Below are positions 34,805 to 42,365 of a stretch of 64,000 nucleotides of DNA, in pieces. Where the stretch lies: assembly GCF_041103235.1 (NCBI RefSeq), contig NZ_JBGCUN010000001.1, positions 434,001 through 498,000 on the forward strand, given 5' to 3'. Each line of letters begins with the position of its first letter. Within the stretch, counting starts at the first letter, position 1. A program made the position numbers and the translations under genes. Under the pieces are notes generated by a model that was not told where the DNA came from, did no database searches, and worked only from the letters and a program-made list of their open reading frames with translations. Origin of the DNA: Yoonia sp. R2331 (lineage in GTDB: Bacteria; Pseudomonadota; Alphaproteobacteria; Rhodobacterales; Rhodobacteraceae).

Positions 34805-36085
34805 TCAGTTCGAAATGGTATAATTGAGGGTCATGGCCGACCAGCGGCGACCAAGGTTTGACAGGTTTTGTGCAAGTTGCGGCAGGGCGGCGCTGGCGGC
34901 CCCCTGTGGCAGCAGGGTGGTGGCATCGAAGGCCGCACCTTCGATCAGAACGCCCAAAAGGTAACCGTCACCCGCAGGCCCGGTGACCCGCACCCGCAGG
35001 GGCGCGCCGCTGGTGGACTGGCCGCTGGGGATCGCGAGTTCCACGCCCGGTGTAATCTCTGTGCCGCTGCCCGGAGCCAATGCAGAGGGGAAGATGCGCG
35101 CCAACTGGCCGTTGGGGTCCACGTCAAGGATCAGCAGGGTGCCAGCCGCTTGGGCGGTGGCGCGAAAGGTGACCGATTGCCCGATGGTCAGGGCTGTGCC
35201 GCCGTCGATGGCAAGGCGCAGGTCAGCGGCATTGGTGGCCGCGAACGGTGTGCTGGTTTGCGGGGCAGGTGCCGATGCCGCGACGGTGGCCCCGGTGGCG
35301 CTCCGGTTCAGGGGGCCAGCAAAGCCGGGTGTCAGGCCCATCGGGCCGCAATCGGGGTGGGGCGCGCACCATGCGGTGCTTTGTGCGCGCAAGAAAGCCA
35401 GCAACTCACCGTGGGTGGTCGTGCCATCGGCATCCGCGTCAGCAGCACCTTTGGCCCCGGTGATCAGCGCGTTGGTCATCACCCCGCCCAAGGCGGTTTC
35501 CCAAGCGGTCTGGCTGACCGCAGCGGCGGTGAAGACCGCGCGCAGGTCGCCGTTGGCAGCGAATGGCGCGGCCTCAAACCCCGGCGCACCAATACCGCGC
35601 TGTCCGGGCGTGTTGATGTCGCCGCGAAAGCCGGTGTCCATGATGACCGTCACATCACGGTCGGCGATCAGGTCAAGGATGTCAGACAGCGCGTCCTCTG
35701 GGATGCGGCCCAGCAAGCTTTCGCTGTCATAGGCCAGGATCACGCGGGTGTCTTGGGTGTTGCGGCTGCCAAGCCCCGCAAAGTAAAGCAGCGCGCGATC
35801 ACCGGGGGTTGTCAGGCCGACCAATTCGTCGATCAGCGCATCAAGGATCGCTTCTGAGGTGGCGGCGCTGTCAAGCAGCAGGGAAACTTGCGTCTGGCGA
35901 TAGCCCCAGCGTTCAACGGCCAGTTGCGCCATTGCGATGGCATCGTCGGTGGCTGATTGCGGGGCGAGCCGCAGATCAAGGTTAGGATAGCCCTCGATCC
36001 CGATGATTAGGGCGCGATCCTCAGCCAAGGCTGCCGGGGCCAATGCCGCAATTAGGGCGGCGGTATGAAGGGCGCGATACGTCAT
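34805..36085 (-). CDS. Caspase-fold protein with both catalytic residues replaced (pseudo-caspase)
   Basis: A 426-residue exported protein of the caspase family. A signal peptide (YRALHTAALIAALAPAALA) leads into DRALIIGIEGYPNLDLRLAPQS and the family's beta-strand LLYFAGLGS. The catalytic His of AGHG is Leu105 here, and the place of the Asp-Ser-Cys box reads IMDTGFRGD with Gly152 in place of Cys. Both active-site residues are thus lost while the fold signatures remain. A twelve-residue calcium-loop pattern is intact at 216-227 (Asp216, Asp218, Asp220, Gly221, Glu227), and a DUF4384-like C-terminal part follows. The start at 36085 gives a clean signal peptide but has no visible ribosome site; an ATG at 36136 in the same frame is an alternative. 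Confidence 0.85.
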   Translation of the reverse strand: MTYRALHTAALIAALAPAALAEDRALIIGIEGYPNLDLRLAPQSATDDAIAMAQLAVERWGYRQTQVSLLLDSAATSEAILDALIDELVGLTTPGDRALLYFAGLGSRNTQDTRVILAYDSESLLGRIPEDALSDILDLIADRDVTVIMDTGFRGDINTPGQRGIGAPGFEAAPFAANGDLRAVFTAAAVSQTAWETALGGVMTNALITGAKGAADADADGTTTHGELLAFLRAQSTAWCAPHPDCGPMGLTPGFAGPLNRSATGATVAASAPAPQTSTPFAATNAADLRLAIDGGTALTIGQSVTFRATAQAAGTLLILDVDPNGQLARIFPSALAPGSGTEITPGVELAIPSGQSTSGAPLRVRVTGPAGDGYLLGVLIEGAAFDATTLLPQGAASAALPQLAQNLSNLGRRWSAMTLNYTISN

Positions 36086-36095
36086 GGGGGGGATG

Positions 36096-36254
36096 CTAGC
36101 AGGCAAATGCCGTCTTTGGGCAGTCACGTTTTTCATACGTTGTGGCCTGTTGGGCGTGTGCATGGGGATGCGCGGCGCTGTGGCGGGCGCAGAGCATCTG
36201 CATCAGTTGTGCGCCCAATGTAAGGACAAAGAGGATTTCGTTGAGGGTGGTCAT
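36096..36254 (-). CDS. Putative 52-residue membrane peptide upstream of the pseudo-caspase
   Basis: A short open frame, MTTLNEILFVLTLGAQLMQ at its start, that ends ten bases before the pseudo-caspase ATG. The first 20 residues could form a membrane helix; the rest is His/Ala-rich (HSAAHPHAHAQQ) and ends in two Cys (DCPKTAFAC). AGGA lies about nine bases before the ATG. If translated, it would couple ribosomes to the pseudo-caspase gene, which lacks its own ribosome site. It overlaps a possible longer pseudo-caspase start in another frame, so it may be spurious. Confidence 0.35.
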   Translation of the reverse strand: MTTLNEILFVLTLGAQLMQMLCARHSAAHPHAHAQQATTYEKRDCPKTAFAC

Positions 36255-36485
36255 GTTCACAATCCTGATCTTCGCGACGGTTGCGTTTGGTGAAACGTGT
36301 TAACTTGCGTAAGGTTATCGCGCGAGATGGGCCGCCCGGCAGGGCTGTCGTTTTCGATACGACAGGCGCCAAGGTTCGCCCGGCTGGTCTAGGGTGGTGA
36401 CATCACGCAGAGAACAGCCCAAGCGGGTTTGCTGCACTTTATCAGTACCGGACGCGAAAGCGTTCACAGGAAAGGAAACACAACG
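36255..36485. promoter_or_regulatory. Divergent promoter region of the caspase locus with an inverted repeat
   Basis: A 231-base region between the leftward and rightward caspase transcription units. It contains a perfect seven-base inverted repeat, CTGTCGT at 36345-36351 and ACGACAG at 36359-36365, separated by seven bases. This is a good candidate for a shared operator. AGGAAAGGA just before 36486 is the ribosome site of the rightward unit. No other coding frame is supported. Confidence 0.5.
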
Positions 36486-36809
36486 ATGCGACGCCGGATG
36501 CACCTGATCACAGCTTTTGTTGCGGCCTGTGCCACCACAGCCGCCGCAGATGAGGCGGAAAACTGCCCCGATCTGGGGTTGGAGAACGCATTCCTGAGCG
36601 CGCATTTTTGTGCTCAGTTGCAAGCCATTGCGCCGGGCACCGGCACGACCCGTTCCATCACGCAGGAAGGAAATCCTGACTTGCCCCAAGGGCAGGAATG
36701 GGCAGACTTTCCACTGATACAAGACGCTTTTCGCGCCGATCCGCGCAAGACGCTGGACCTGATCGAACGGATCAAGGGTGCAGGCGGATTGCCGATCGAC
36801 GCCAACTAA
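36486..36809 (+). CDS. Small secreted protein of the caspase locus
   Basis: A 107-residue protein of unknown function. The ATG at 36486 has a strong AGGAAAGGA upstream and opens a signal peptide (RRMHLITAFVAACATTAAA). The mature protein of about 85 residues has two cysteines (ENCPDLG and AHFCAQL) that could form one disulfide in the periplasm. I recognise no domain. First gene of the rightward unit; the lipoprotein gene begins 44 bases after its stop. Confidence 0.7.
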   Translation: MRRRMHLITAFVAACATTAAADEAENCPDLGLENAFLSAHFCAQLQAIAPGTGTTRSITQEGNPDLPQGQEWADFPLIQDAFRADPRKTLDLIERIKGAGGLPIDAN

Positions 36810-36853
36810 AACTGGTGCCTGACACCGATTTACGACGACAAGGAGTATTAAAG

Positions 36854-37195
36854 ATGTCCAGAATCCCCCCCCAAGGCATTGTGCGCGGCTTGCGCGCCGG
36901 TGCCGTGATCGGATTGGTCACGCTGACCTCTGGTTGTCTGGTGGTCCCACTGCCGGTCACGGTACCGGTCACAACGACAACCACCACGACCACGCCAGCA
37001 ACGACGACGACCACGACGCAGTCGCAGGCCGCAGCGATTGAACGCGCGCGCCAGCAGGCCGCAGAACGCGCGGCGCGGCGTCGGGATGAGCGCAACAACA
37101 ATAATAACAATTCTTCGCCCTCTCCTTCACCATCGCCATCGCCCTCTCCTGCGCCGCCACCACCGCCGCCACCGCCACCTTGCTGGCAGTGCTAA
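36854..37195 (+). CDS. Low-complexity lipoprotein (Thr-, Asn- and Pro-rich)
   Basis: A 113-residue predicted lipoprotein. The ATG at 36854 follows AAGGAGTATTAAAG. The N-terminal helix AGAVIGLVTLTSGC ends in a lipobox with Cys28 as the acylation site. The rest is almost all low complexity: a Thr run interrupted by Pro and Ala, an Arg/Ala-rich helical stretch (AAAIERARQQAAERAARRR), six Asn, a Pro-Ser repeat, nine Pro and the end CWQC. The Pro-rich tail could span peptidoglycan and place CWQC near a partner. It ends one base before the ATG of the third caspase gene, so the two are coupled. No homologous family recognised. Confidence 0.75.
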   Translation: MSRIPPQGIVRGLRAGAVIGLVTLTSGCLVVPLPVTVPVTTTTTTTTPATTTTTTQSQAAAIERARQQAAERAARRRDERNNNNNNSSPSPSPSPSPSPAPPPPPPPPPCWQC

Positions 37196-37196
37196 G

Positions 37197-39662
37197 ATGA
37201 CCAGACCACTTTCGGTTTTGGCAGGCGCGCTTTTGTCGGTCAGCGTTTTGGCGACCGGCCCTGCGCTGGCCCAGAACAGCCTGATCGTCGAGCGGTTGAT
37301 CAACGGGTCGGCGGATATTCTTCCGTTCCGGGGCATCAACCCCGATACCCGCGCCGCCAAGCGCTACGCGATTGTCATTGGCAATTCGGATTATGCCGAC
37401 ATTCCTGACCTGCCGAATGCCCACGCCGATGCGGAAGTGGTTGCCACCTTCCTGCGCGCGCAAGGCTATCTGGTGCGACACCACGAAGACATCACCAAGC
37501 GCGGCTTCGAGGACATGCTGCGCCGGGTGCTGTTTGACGTGGACCGCGACACCGAAGTGGTTGTTTTCTTTGCCGGTCATGGGTTTCAGATCGGGGCAGA
37601 GAACTATCTGGTGCCAACGGACGCGGACCTTGATTCTGTCTATGATGTGCCGTTTGAGGCGGTGTCACTGGGGTCACTGGTCGGCATCATCGGCGCACGG
37701 GCGAGACTTCAGGTCGTCATTCTGGACAGTTGCCGCGACAACCCGTTTGCGGGCAAGGAATTGCTGACCCAGGTGGGCAATACGCTGCGCGAGACGCGCA
37801 CCGGATTTGCCAGCCAGTCCGCGCCGCTGAATTCGATGCTGATCTATTCGACCTCGCCGGGGTCGCTGGCCTTTGACGGGGAAGGCGGCAACAGCCCGTT
37901 TACGGCGTCACTGATCGAAGAAGCCTCGGCCACGCCGGAGGCGCTGATCAAGGATGTCTTCGAAGTTGTGCGCCGCAAGACGTTTGAGCGTACCAATGGC
38001 CGCCAGGTGCCATGGGACAGTTCGACCCTGATTGAACCGGCAAGCTTTGGTCTGGGCGCGCAATTGTCGCGGCCAATCGAAGTGAGCAGCACCGGCACGG
38101 GCGAGACGCGCGGCGTGGCCCGAGTGAGCGACCTGGAGGTCGTGGCCGAGGAAACGCAAGTGAGTGCGGCCCCTTTCAGCAATGTGATCACGGCAGATTT
38201 CGTGCCCGAGGTCGACATCGGCCCTGCCCTGTCCGAGGCGCTGAACATTGGTGTGACCGACACGGTGCGCTTTCTGGCGCGGCCTGAAACCGGCGTGCTG
38301 ATGCAGCGCGACCGGAGCGGGCTGAACACCGATGTGACCGGGCGGACGTTGACCGGGTTGGATGTGGATCGTCTGACGCTGGTCAACGAAAGCGTGCAGG
38401 TGCCTGCGATGACCGTGGATGGCGGCCAATTGGCGGATTCGCTGTTGATCGAGGTCAACGGGGTCGAAACCCGCGTGGCACTGAACCTTGTGCCCAACGA
38501 CTGCGACATGGAAGCAGGCGATCATCTGGACCCTGATGGCATGGGGCTGACCCGATACCCTAACGAAATTCGGCCGGAAATCGCGCTGGCCGCTTGCGAG
38601 GCTGCGATTGCGGCCAATCCCGATACCGGGCGGTTCCACTATCAAAAGGGCCGCGCGCAGCTTGCGCTGCGCAATATCGACGGTGCCATCGCCAGCTTTG
38701 AGCGGGCCCGCGATCTGGGACACACGCGGGCCTGGCACGCGCTGGGGCTTCAGGCACGCTATGCCGAACGTGGTGTGGGCGGCGGCACGTCCGAAGGACG
38801 GCCTGACAGTGATGCGGTACGCCAGCTTTTCGCGCGCGGTGTGGCGCAGGGTGATCCTTATGCCATGCACACGCTGGGGTATGAGCTGCTTAAGAACGGT
38901 GGCACAACCGAGGCCGAGGTCGAGGGCTATGACCTGCTGATCCGCGCGATGGAAGTTGGCCATACCTTTGCGATGAACGCGCTGACGGGCATCTATCTGG
39001 ATGAATCCAGCAGCTACTATGACCCAGAGCGGGCCTTGCGGTATATGAACGAAAGCGTCGCACGCGGTGATATCTACGGGATGCTGAACCTTGGGATTGC
39101 CTATCAGCAAGGGCAGGCCGGGCTGACGCCCGATACGGGCCGCGCCTATCAGTTGATCAAGGATGCCCATGACGCGGGCCACCCCAGCACCGCCTATACG
39201 CTGGCGACGATGTATAACGACGGCTCTGCCCCCGGCGGGCGCGACACAGCGCAGGCGGTCGCGATCTTTTCTGATGGGTTGGAGCGTGGTGATCCGGTGT
39301 CCGGGGCCACGGCGGCCTATACGCTGATGACCGAAAGTGTGCCGGGCTATGACCAGTTTGACGCCGCTGTGATGGCAGCCAAGGGCACGGCGCTGGCAAA
39401 CAACCGCAACGCGCAATATGCCGAACAACAGTTGGATGCGATGCCACAGCAGGTGATCAATGGCGGCGCGCAACGGCTGATCAAGGCGCTGGGCGGAACG
39501 CTGGATGTGGACGGTGCCTTTGGCCCCGGAAGCCAATCCGCGATGGATGAGGTTCTGACCCGTCTGGGCAAGGGGCCTGCGGCCACTGACCCCAAGGCGC
39601 GGATCCTGCAACTGGCCCAGATTTACTGGGAAACCTCGCCTTTCCGCGTCGACCTCTACTGA
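37197..39662 (+). CDS. Secreted caspase with SEL1/TPR repeats and a peptidoglycan-binding-like end
   Basis: An 821-residue exported protein. Signal peptide: LSVLAGALLSVSVLATGPALA. The caspase domain spans about residues 54-290, with RYAIVIGNSDYADIPDLPNA, catalytic His128 in FFAGHGF and catalytic Cys179 in VILDSCRDNP, so it looks active. A middle region of about 200 residues without recognisable domain leads to a TPR-like unit (GRFHYQKGRAQLALRNIDGAI) and several SEL1-like repeats (AMHTLGYELLKNGG, GMLNLGIAYQQGQAG, STAYTLATMYNDG). The last 70 residues (RLIKALGGTLDVDGAFGPGSQSAMDEVL) resemble a peptidoglycan-binding domain. The ATG at 37197 is one base after the lipoprotein stop. Confidence 0.88.
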   Translation: MTRPLSVLAGALLSVSVLATGPALAQNSLIVERLINGSADILPFRGINPDTRAAKRYAIVIGNSDYADIPDLPNAHADAEVVATFLRAQGYLVRHHEDITKRGFEDMLRRVLFDVDRDTEVVVFFAGHGFQIGAENYLVPTDADLDSVYDVPFEAVSLGSLVGIIGARARLQVVILDSCRDNPFAGKELLTQVGNTLRETRTGFASQSAPLNSMLIYSTSPGSLAFDGEGGNSPFTASLIEEASATPEALIKDVFEVVRRKTFERTNGRQVPWDSSTLIEPASFGLGAQLSRPIEVSSTGTGETRGVARVSDLEVVAEETQVSAAPFSNVITADFVPEVDIGPALSEALNIGVTDTVRFLARPETGVLMQRDRSGLNTDVTGRTLTGLDVDRLTLVNESVQVPAMTVDGGQLADSLLIEVNGVETRVALNLVPNDCDMEAGDHLDPDGMGLTRYPNEIRPEIALAACEAAIAANPDTGRFHYQKGRAQLALRNIDGAIASFERARDLGHTRAWHALGLQARYAERGVGGGTSEGRPDSDAVRQLFARGVAQGDPYAMHTLGYELLKNGGTTEAEVEGYDLLIRAMEVGHTFAMNALTGIYLDESSSYYDPERALRYMNESVARGDIYGMLNLGIAYQQGQAGLTPDTGRAYQLIKDAHDAGHPSTAYTLATMYNDGSAPGGRDTAQAVAIFSDGLERGDPVSGATAAYTLMTESVPGYDQFDAAVMAAKGTALANNRNAQYAEQQLDAMPQQVINGGAQRLIKALGGTLDVDGAFGPGSQSAMDEVLTRLGKGPAATDPKARILQLAQIYWETSPFRVDLY

Positions 39663-39737
39663 CACTTGCGGGTGCCGCGCAGTCTCGCGCGGTGCCCGGC
39701 CAAATCTGGCCTTGCTGACTGCGTGGCAGAAAACCCC

Positions 39738-39759
39738 TTGCCGAAACCGGTTTCGGCAA
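39738..39759. promoter_or_regulatory. 22-bp perfect palindrome, probable LacI-family operator
   Basis: TTGCCGAAACC followed directly by its exact reverse complement, with the CG-GT centre typical of LacI-family sites. It lies 33 bases before the preferred LacI start and between the caspase gene and the sugar-transport cluster, the expected place for autoregulation and control of the cluster. Confidence 0.75.
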
Positions 39760-39792
39760 ACAGGTTTGATGGCAGGGGGGCAAAAAGTGCCA

Positions 39793-40893
39793 ATGATCGA
39801 AGAGCGAATCGGCCAAAGACAAGCGCAGCGACGGGTGACTATCGCTGATATGTCGCAGGCCCTTGGGCTGACCAAATCGACGGTCAGCCGGGCGCTGAAT
39901 GGCTATCCCGATATTGCAGATGCGACGCGGCTGCGGGTGACACGCATGGCCGAAAAGATGGGTTATCGCCCGCTGTCACACGCACAGGCCATTCGGACCG
40001 GGCGCACCAAATCGCTGGGGCTGGTGATCCAGCTCAGCGAACATGACGCGCACCGGCCGTTTTTGGCAGAGTTTCTGGCGGGGCTGTCGCTGGGTGCCAG
40101 TGCTGAGGGCTATACACTTACGGTTGCATCCTCGACGTCTGACAGCGACACGCTGTTGGCGTTTCAGACCATGTTGCAGGACCGCAAGGCCGATGGATTT
40201 GTGCTGCAACGGACCCTGCGGGACGACCCGCGCATCCGGATGCTGCGCGCGATGGAGGTGCCGTTTGTCCTGTTTGGCCGCACCGGCGACGATCACGGCT
40301 GTGCGTGGCTGGATGTGGACGGCGAAGGTGCAATTGGTGATGCGGTCGACCGTCTTTTTGCACTGGGCCACCGGCGGATCGGCTATATTGGCGGCGGGCT
40401 GCCCTATAACTACAGCGCGCTGCGCCGCGGCGGTTTTGTGGATGCGATGGCCCGCAATGGCATGGCGATTGACGCCGACCTGCTGCGCGAAGGGGCCGTG
40501 ACCCGCGCTGATGGCGCAGCGGCGGCGGCTGAATTGCTGGACACCAAGGCACCGCCCACAGCTATTGTCTGTGCCGTCGATATGGCGGCCCTTGGGGTCT
40601 ACAACGCCGCTGCTGATCGCGGCCTGACTGTGGGCACAGAGCTGTCGGTGATTGCCTATGATGGCATCCCCGAAGGCGCGCATATGGCACCGGCACTGTC
40701 CACCTATGCGGTCGATTTCACCGATTGCGGCCAACGCCTGAGCGGGTTTCTGATCCGCCGTATTCAGGGTGAAGCGCCCGAAAAACTGCGCGAGCTGACC
40801 ACAGCTCGCTACTTGGATCGCGGGTCCGCACGGGCCCCCGTCTGCACCAGTGCAGCGCTTGCTGCGCGGATCGCAAAACACCACAGGACCTAA
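39793..40893 (+). CDS. LacI-family transcriptional regulator (sugar ABC cluster)
   Basis: A 366-residue regulator. The helix-turn-helix is at the N-terminus: RVTIADMSQALGLTKSTVSRALNGYPDI, the hinge MGYRPLSHAQAI follows, then a periplasmic-binding-protein-like sensor domain (GLVIQLSEHD, VPFVLFGRTGD, GHRRIGYIGG, SVIAYDGIPEG). The ATG at 39793 puts the HTH near residue 16, as usual; an in-frame ATG at 39769 is an alternative. The binding-protein gene starts 21 bases after its stop, so regulator and transporter are probably one transcript controlled by the palindrome upstream. Confidence 0.92.
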   Translation: MIEERIGQRQAQRRVTIADMSQALGLTKSTVSRALNGYPDIADATRLRVTRMAEKMGYRPLSHAQAIRTGRTKSLGLVIQLSEHDAHRPFLAEFLAGLSLGASAEGYTLTVASSTSDSDTLLAFQTMLQDRKADGFVLQRTLRDDPRIRMLRAMEVPFVLFGRTGDDHGCAWLDVDGEGAIGDAVDRLFALGHRRIGYIGGGLPYNYSALRRGGFVDAMARNGMAIDADLLREGAVTRADGAAAAAELLDTKAPPTAIVCAVDMAALGVYNAAADRGLTVGTELSVIAYDGIPEGAHMAPALSTYAVDFTDCGQRLSGFLIRRIQGEAPEKLRELTTARYLDRGSARAPVCTSAALAARIAKHHRT

Positions 40894-40914
40894 AAGACCA
40901 CTGGGAGGAATACC

Positions 40915-42261
40915 ATGAGAACGACGCCTAAAATCCTATCAACAACCGCCTGCGCACTGGTGCTGTCAGCCCTGGCGGCCAGCGCCGAAGAGCTGCGGTT
41001 CTGGACCACCGAGGAACAGCCCGAACGGCTGGCGCGGCAGGAACAGATGGCGGCAGATTTTGCAGCCGCATCGGGCCACACCGTGGAGGTGATCCCGGTC
41101 AGCGAGAACGACCTGGGCACCCGTGCAACGGCTGCATTTGCCGCGGGCGATCTGCCGGATGTGATCTATCATACGCTGCAATATGCTGCCCCTTGGGCCG
41201 AAGCGGGTATTCTGGACATCGACGCGGCCACCGACGTGGTCGAGATGTTGGGCGCGGATACCTTTGCCCCCGGCGCGCTGACGATGGCGGACACGGGCGA
41301 CGGTTTCGCATCTGTGCCGGTGGACGGCTGGACGCAGATGATCGTCTACCGCAAGGACAAGTTTGACGAAGCGGGCCTTGAGGCACCGACATCCTTTGCC
41401 AACGTGCTGGCCGCTGTTGACGCTCTGCATAACCCGCCTGAGATGTATGGCTTTGTCGCGGCCACCAAGATCGACGAGAACTTCATGTCTCAGGTGCTGG
41501 AGCATGTGTTCCTCGCCAACGGCGTAAGCCCGGTTGATGCGGACGGCGTGGCCGATCTGGACGAGGCTGCAACGATCGAGGTGCTGGAGTTCTACAAGGC
41601 CATTGCCGAAGCTTCACCGCCGGGTGATCTGTATTGGGATCAGTCGCGCAGCCTGTATTTCAGCGGCAATGCGGCGATGATTATCTGGTCGCCATTCATC
41701 CTGGATGAATTGGCCGGTCTGCGCGACAGCGCCCCGCCCACGATCAACGATGACCCCACCAGCCGGGATCTGGCGGCGGCCACGGGTATCGTGACCAACT
41801 TCAGCGGCCCGTCGAACCCCGATGGTGCGGCATGGGGTGACGTTCGTTACTTTGGCATCACCTCTGACGCAGCCACCGATGCGGCGATGGAATTCGTGCA
41901 GTATTCGCTGGACGAAGGCTATGGCCAGACACTTGCGATCGCGCCTGAGGGCAAGTTCCCGGTGCGGCGCGGCACAGCCGACAACCCCACAGCATTTGCA
42001 GACCTTTGGGCCACGCTGGATGTGGGCGTTGACCGCAAGGCACCATTGGGTGAACTTTATGACGCGGCGATGATCGACGAGATCGTGGGCGGTCTGGATG
42101 TCGCACAGCGCTGGGGCGTCGAAGAAGGCCAATTGGCCACGGCGTCGAAGATCATCAACAGCCAGGTCATCAACCGTTTGGTGCGCGAGTTCATCGATGG
42201 TGAACGCGACGCAGCAGCGACAGTGGCCGAGTTGAACGCAGCCATCGCGGCGGTTCAATAA
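40915..42261 (+). CDS. ABC sugar/glycoside substrate-binding protein
   Basis: A 448-residue periplasmic binding protein, family 1. GGGAGGA precedes the ATG. Signal peptide ILSTTACALVLSALAASA is followed by EELRFWTTEEQPERLARQ, then VIPVSENDLGTRATAAFAAGDLPDVI, and an aromatic-rich segment DLYWDQSRSLYFSGNAAMIIW. Similar proteins bind alpha-glucosides or glucosylglycerol-type solutes; the GH63-like enzyme encoded with it agrees with a glucoside, but this is inference. First transporter gene of the operon. Confidence 0.93.
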   Translation: MRTTPKILSTTACALVLSALAASAEELRFWTTEEQPERLARQEQMAADFAAASGHTVEVIPVSENDLGTRATAAFAAGDLPDVIYHTLQYAAPWAEAGILDIDAATDVVEMLGADTFAPGALTMADTGDGFASVPVDGWTQMIVYRKDKFDEAGLEAPTSFANVLAAVDALHNPPEMYGFVAATKIDENFMSQVLEHVFLANGVSPVDADGVADLDEAATIEVLEFYKAIAEASPPGDLYWDQSRSLYFSGNAAMIIWSPFILDELAGLRDSAPPTINDDPTSRDLAAATGIVTNFSGPSNPDGAAWGDVRYFGITSDAATDAAMEFVQYSLDEGYGQTLAIAPEGKFPVRRGTADNPTAFADLWATLDVGVDRKAPLGELYDAAMIDEIVGGLDVAQRWGVEEGQLATASKIINSQVINRLVREFIDGERDAAATVAELNAAIAAVQ

Positions 42262-42273
42262 ATCAAAGACCCC

Positions 42274-42294
42274 GTCCCGGACCCTGTCCGGGAC
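42274..42294 (+). promoter_or_regulatory. Hairpin after the binding-protein gene
   Basis: Perfect nine-base inverted repeat, GTCCCGGAC and GTCCGGGAC, with a three-base loop, 12 bases after the binding-protein stop and 71 before the permease start. No T-run follows, so it is more likely an RNA-stabilising or partial-termination element that keeps the binding protein in excess than a full terminator. Confidence 0.6.
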
Positions 42295-42365
42295 CATGAT
42301 ACGACAGTCAGGCCCCCGCAGTGGCGTCCGGGGCGGGGTGCATCTTAATCCATGTGGCGGACATC

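Noticed and set aside
34868-35857. A 329-codon plus-strand open frame over the pseudo-caspase gene
   Set aside because: Compositional shadow; the minus-strand frame has a signal peptide and caspase-family motifs despite the lost catalytic residues.
36084-36293. Plus-strand 69-codon frame in the divergent caspase region
   Set aside because: No ribosome site and no recognisable features; the minus-strand frame with a ribosome site is a better candidate in the same place.
39663-39737. tRNA or small RNA gene after the caspase unit
   Set aside because: No cloverleaf or strong terminator; only the operator palindrome further on is convincing.
37908-39875. A 655-codon open frame on the minus strand over the third caspase gene
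   Set aside because: It is antisense to a gene with signal peptide, catalytic motifs and repeats, has no recognisable domain, and long antisense frames are common in GC-rich coding DNA.
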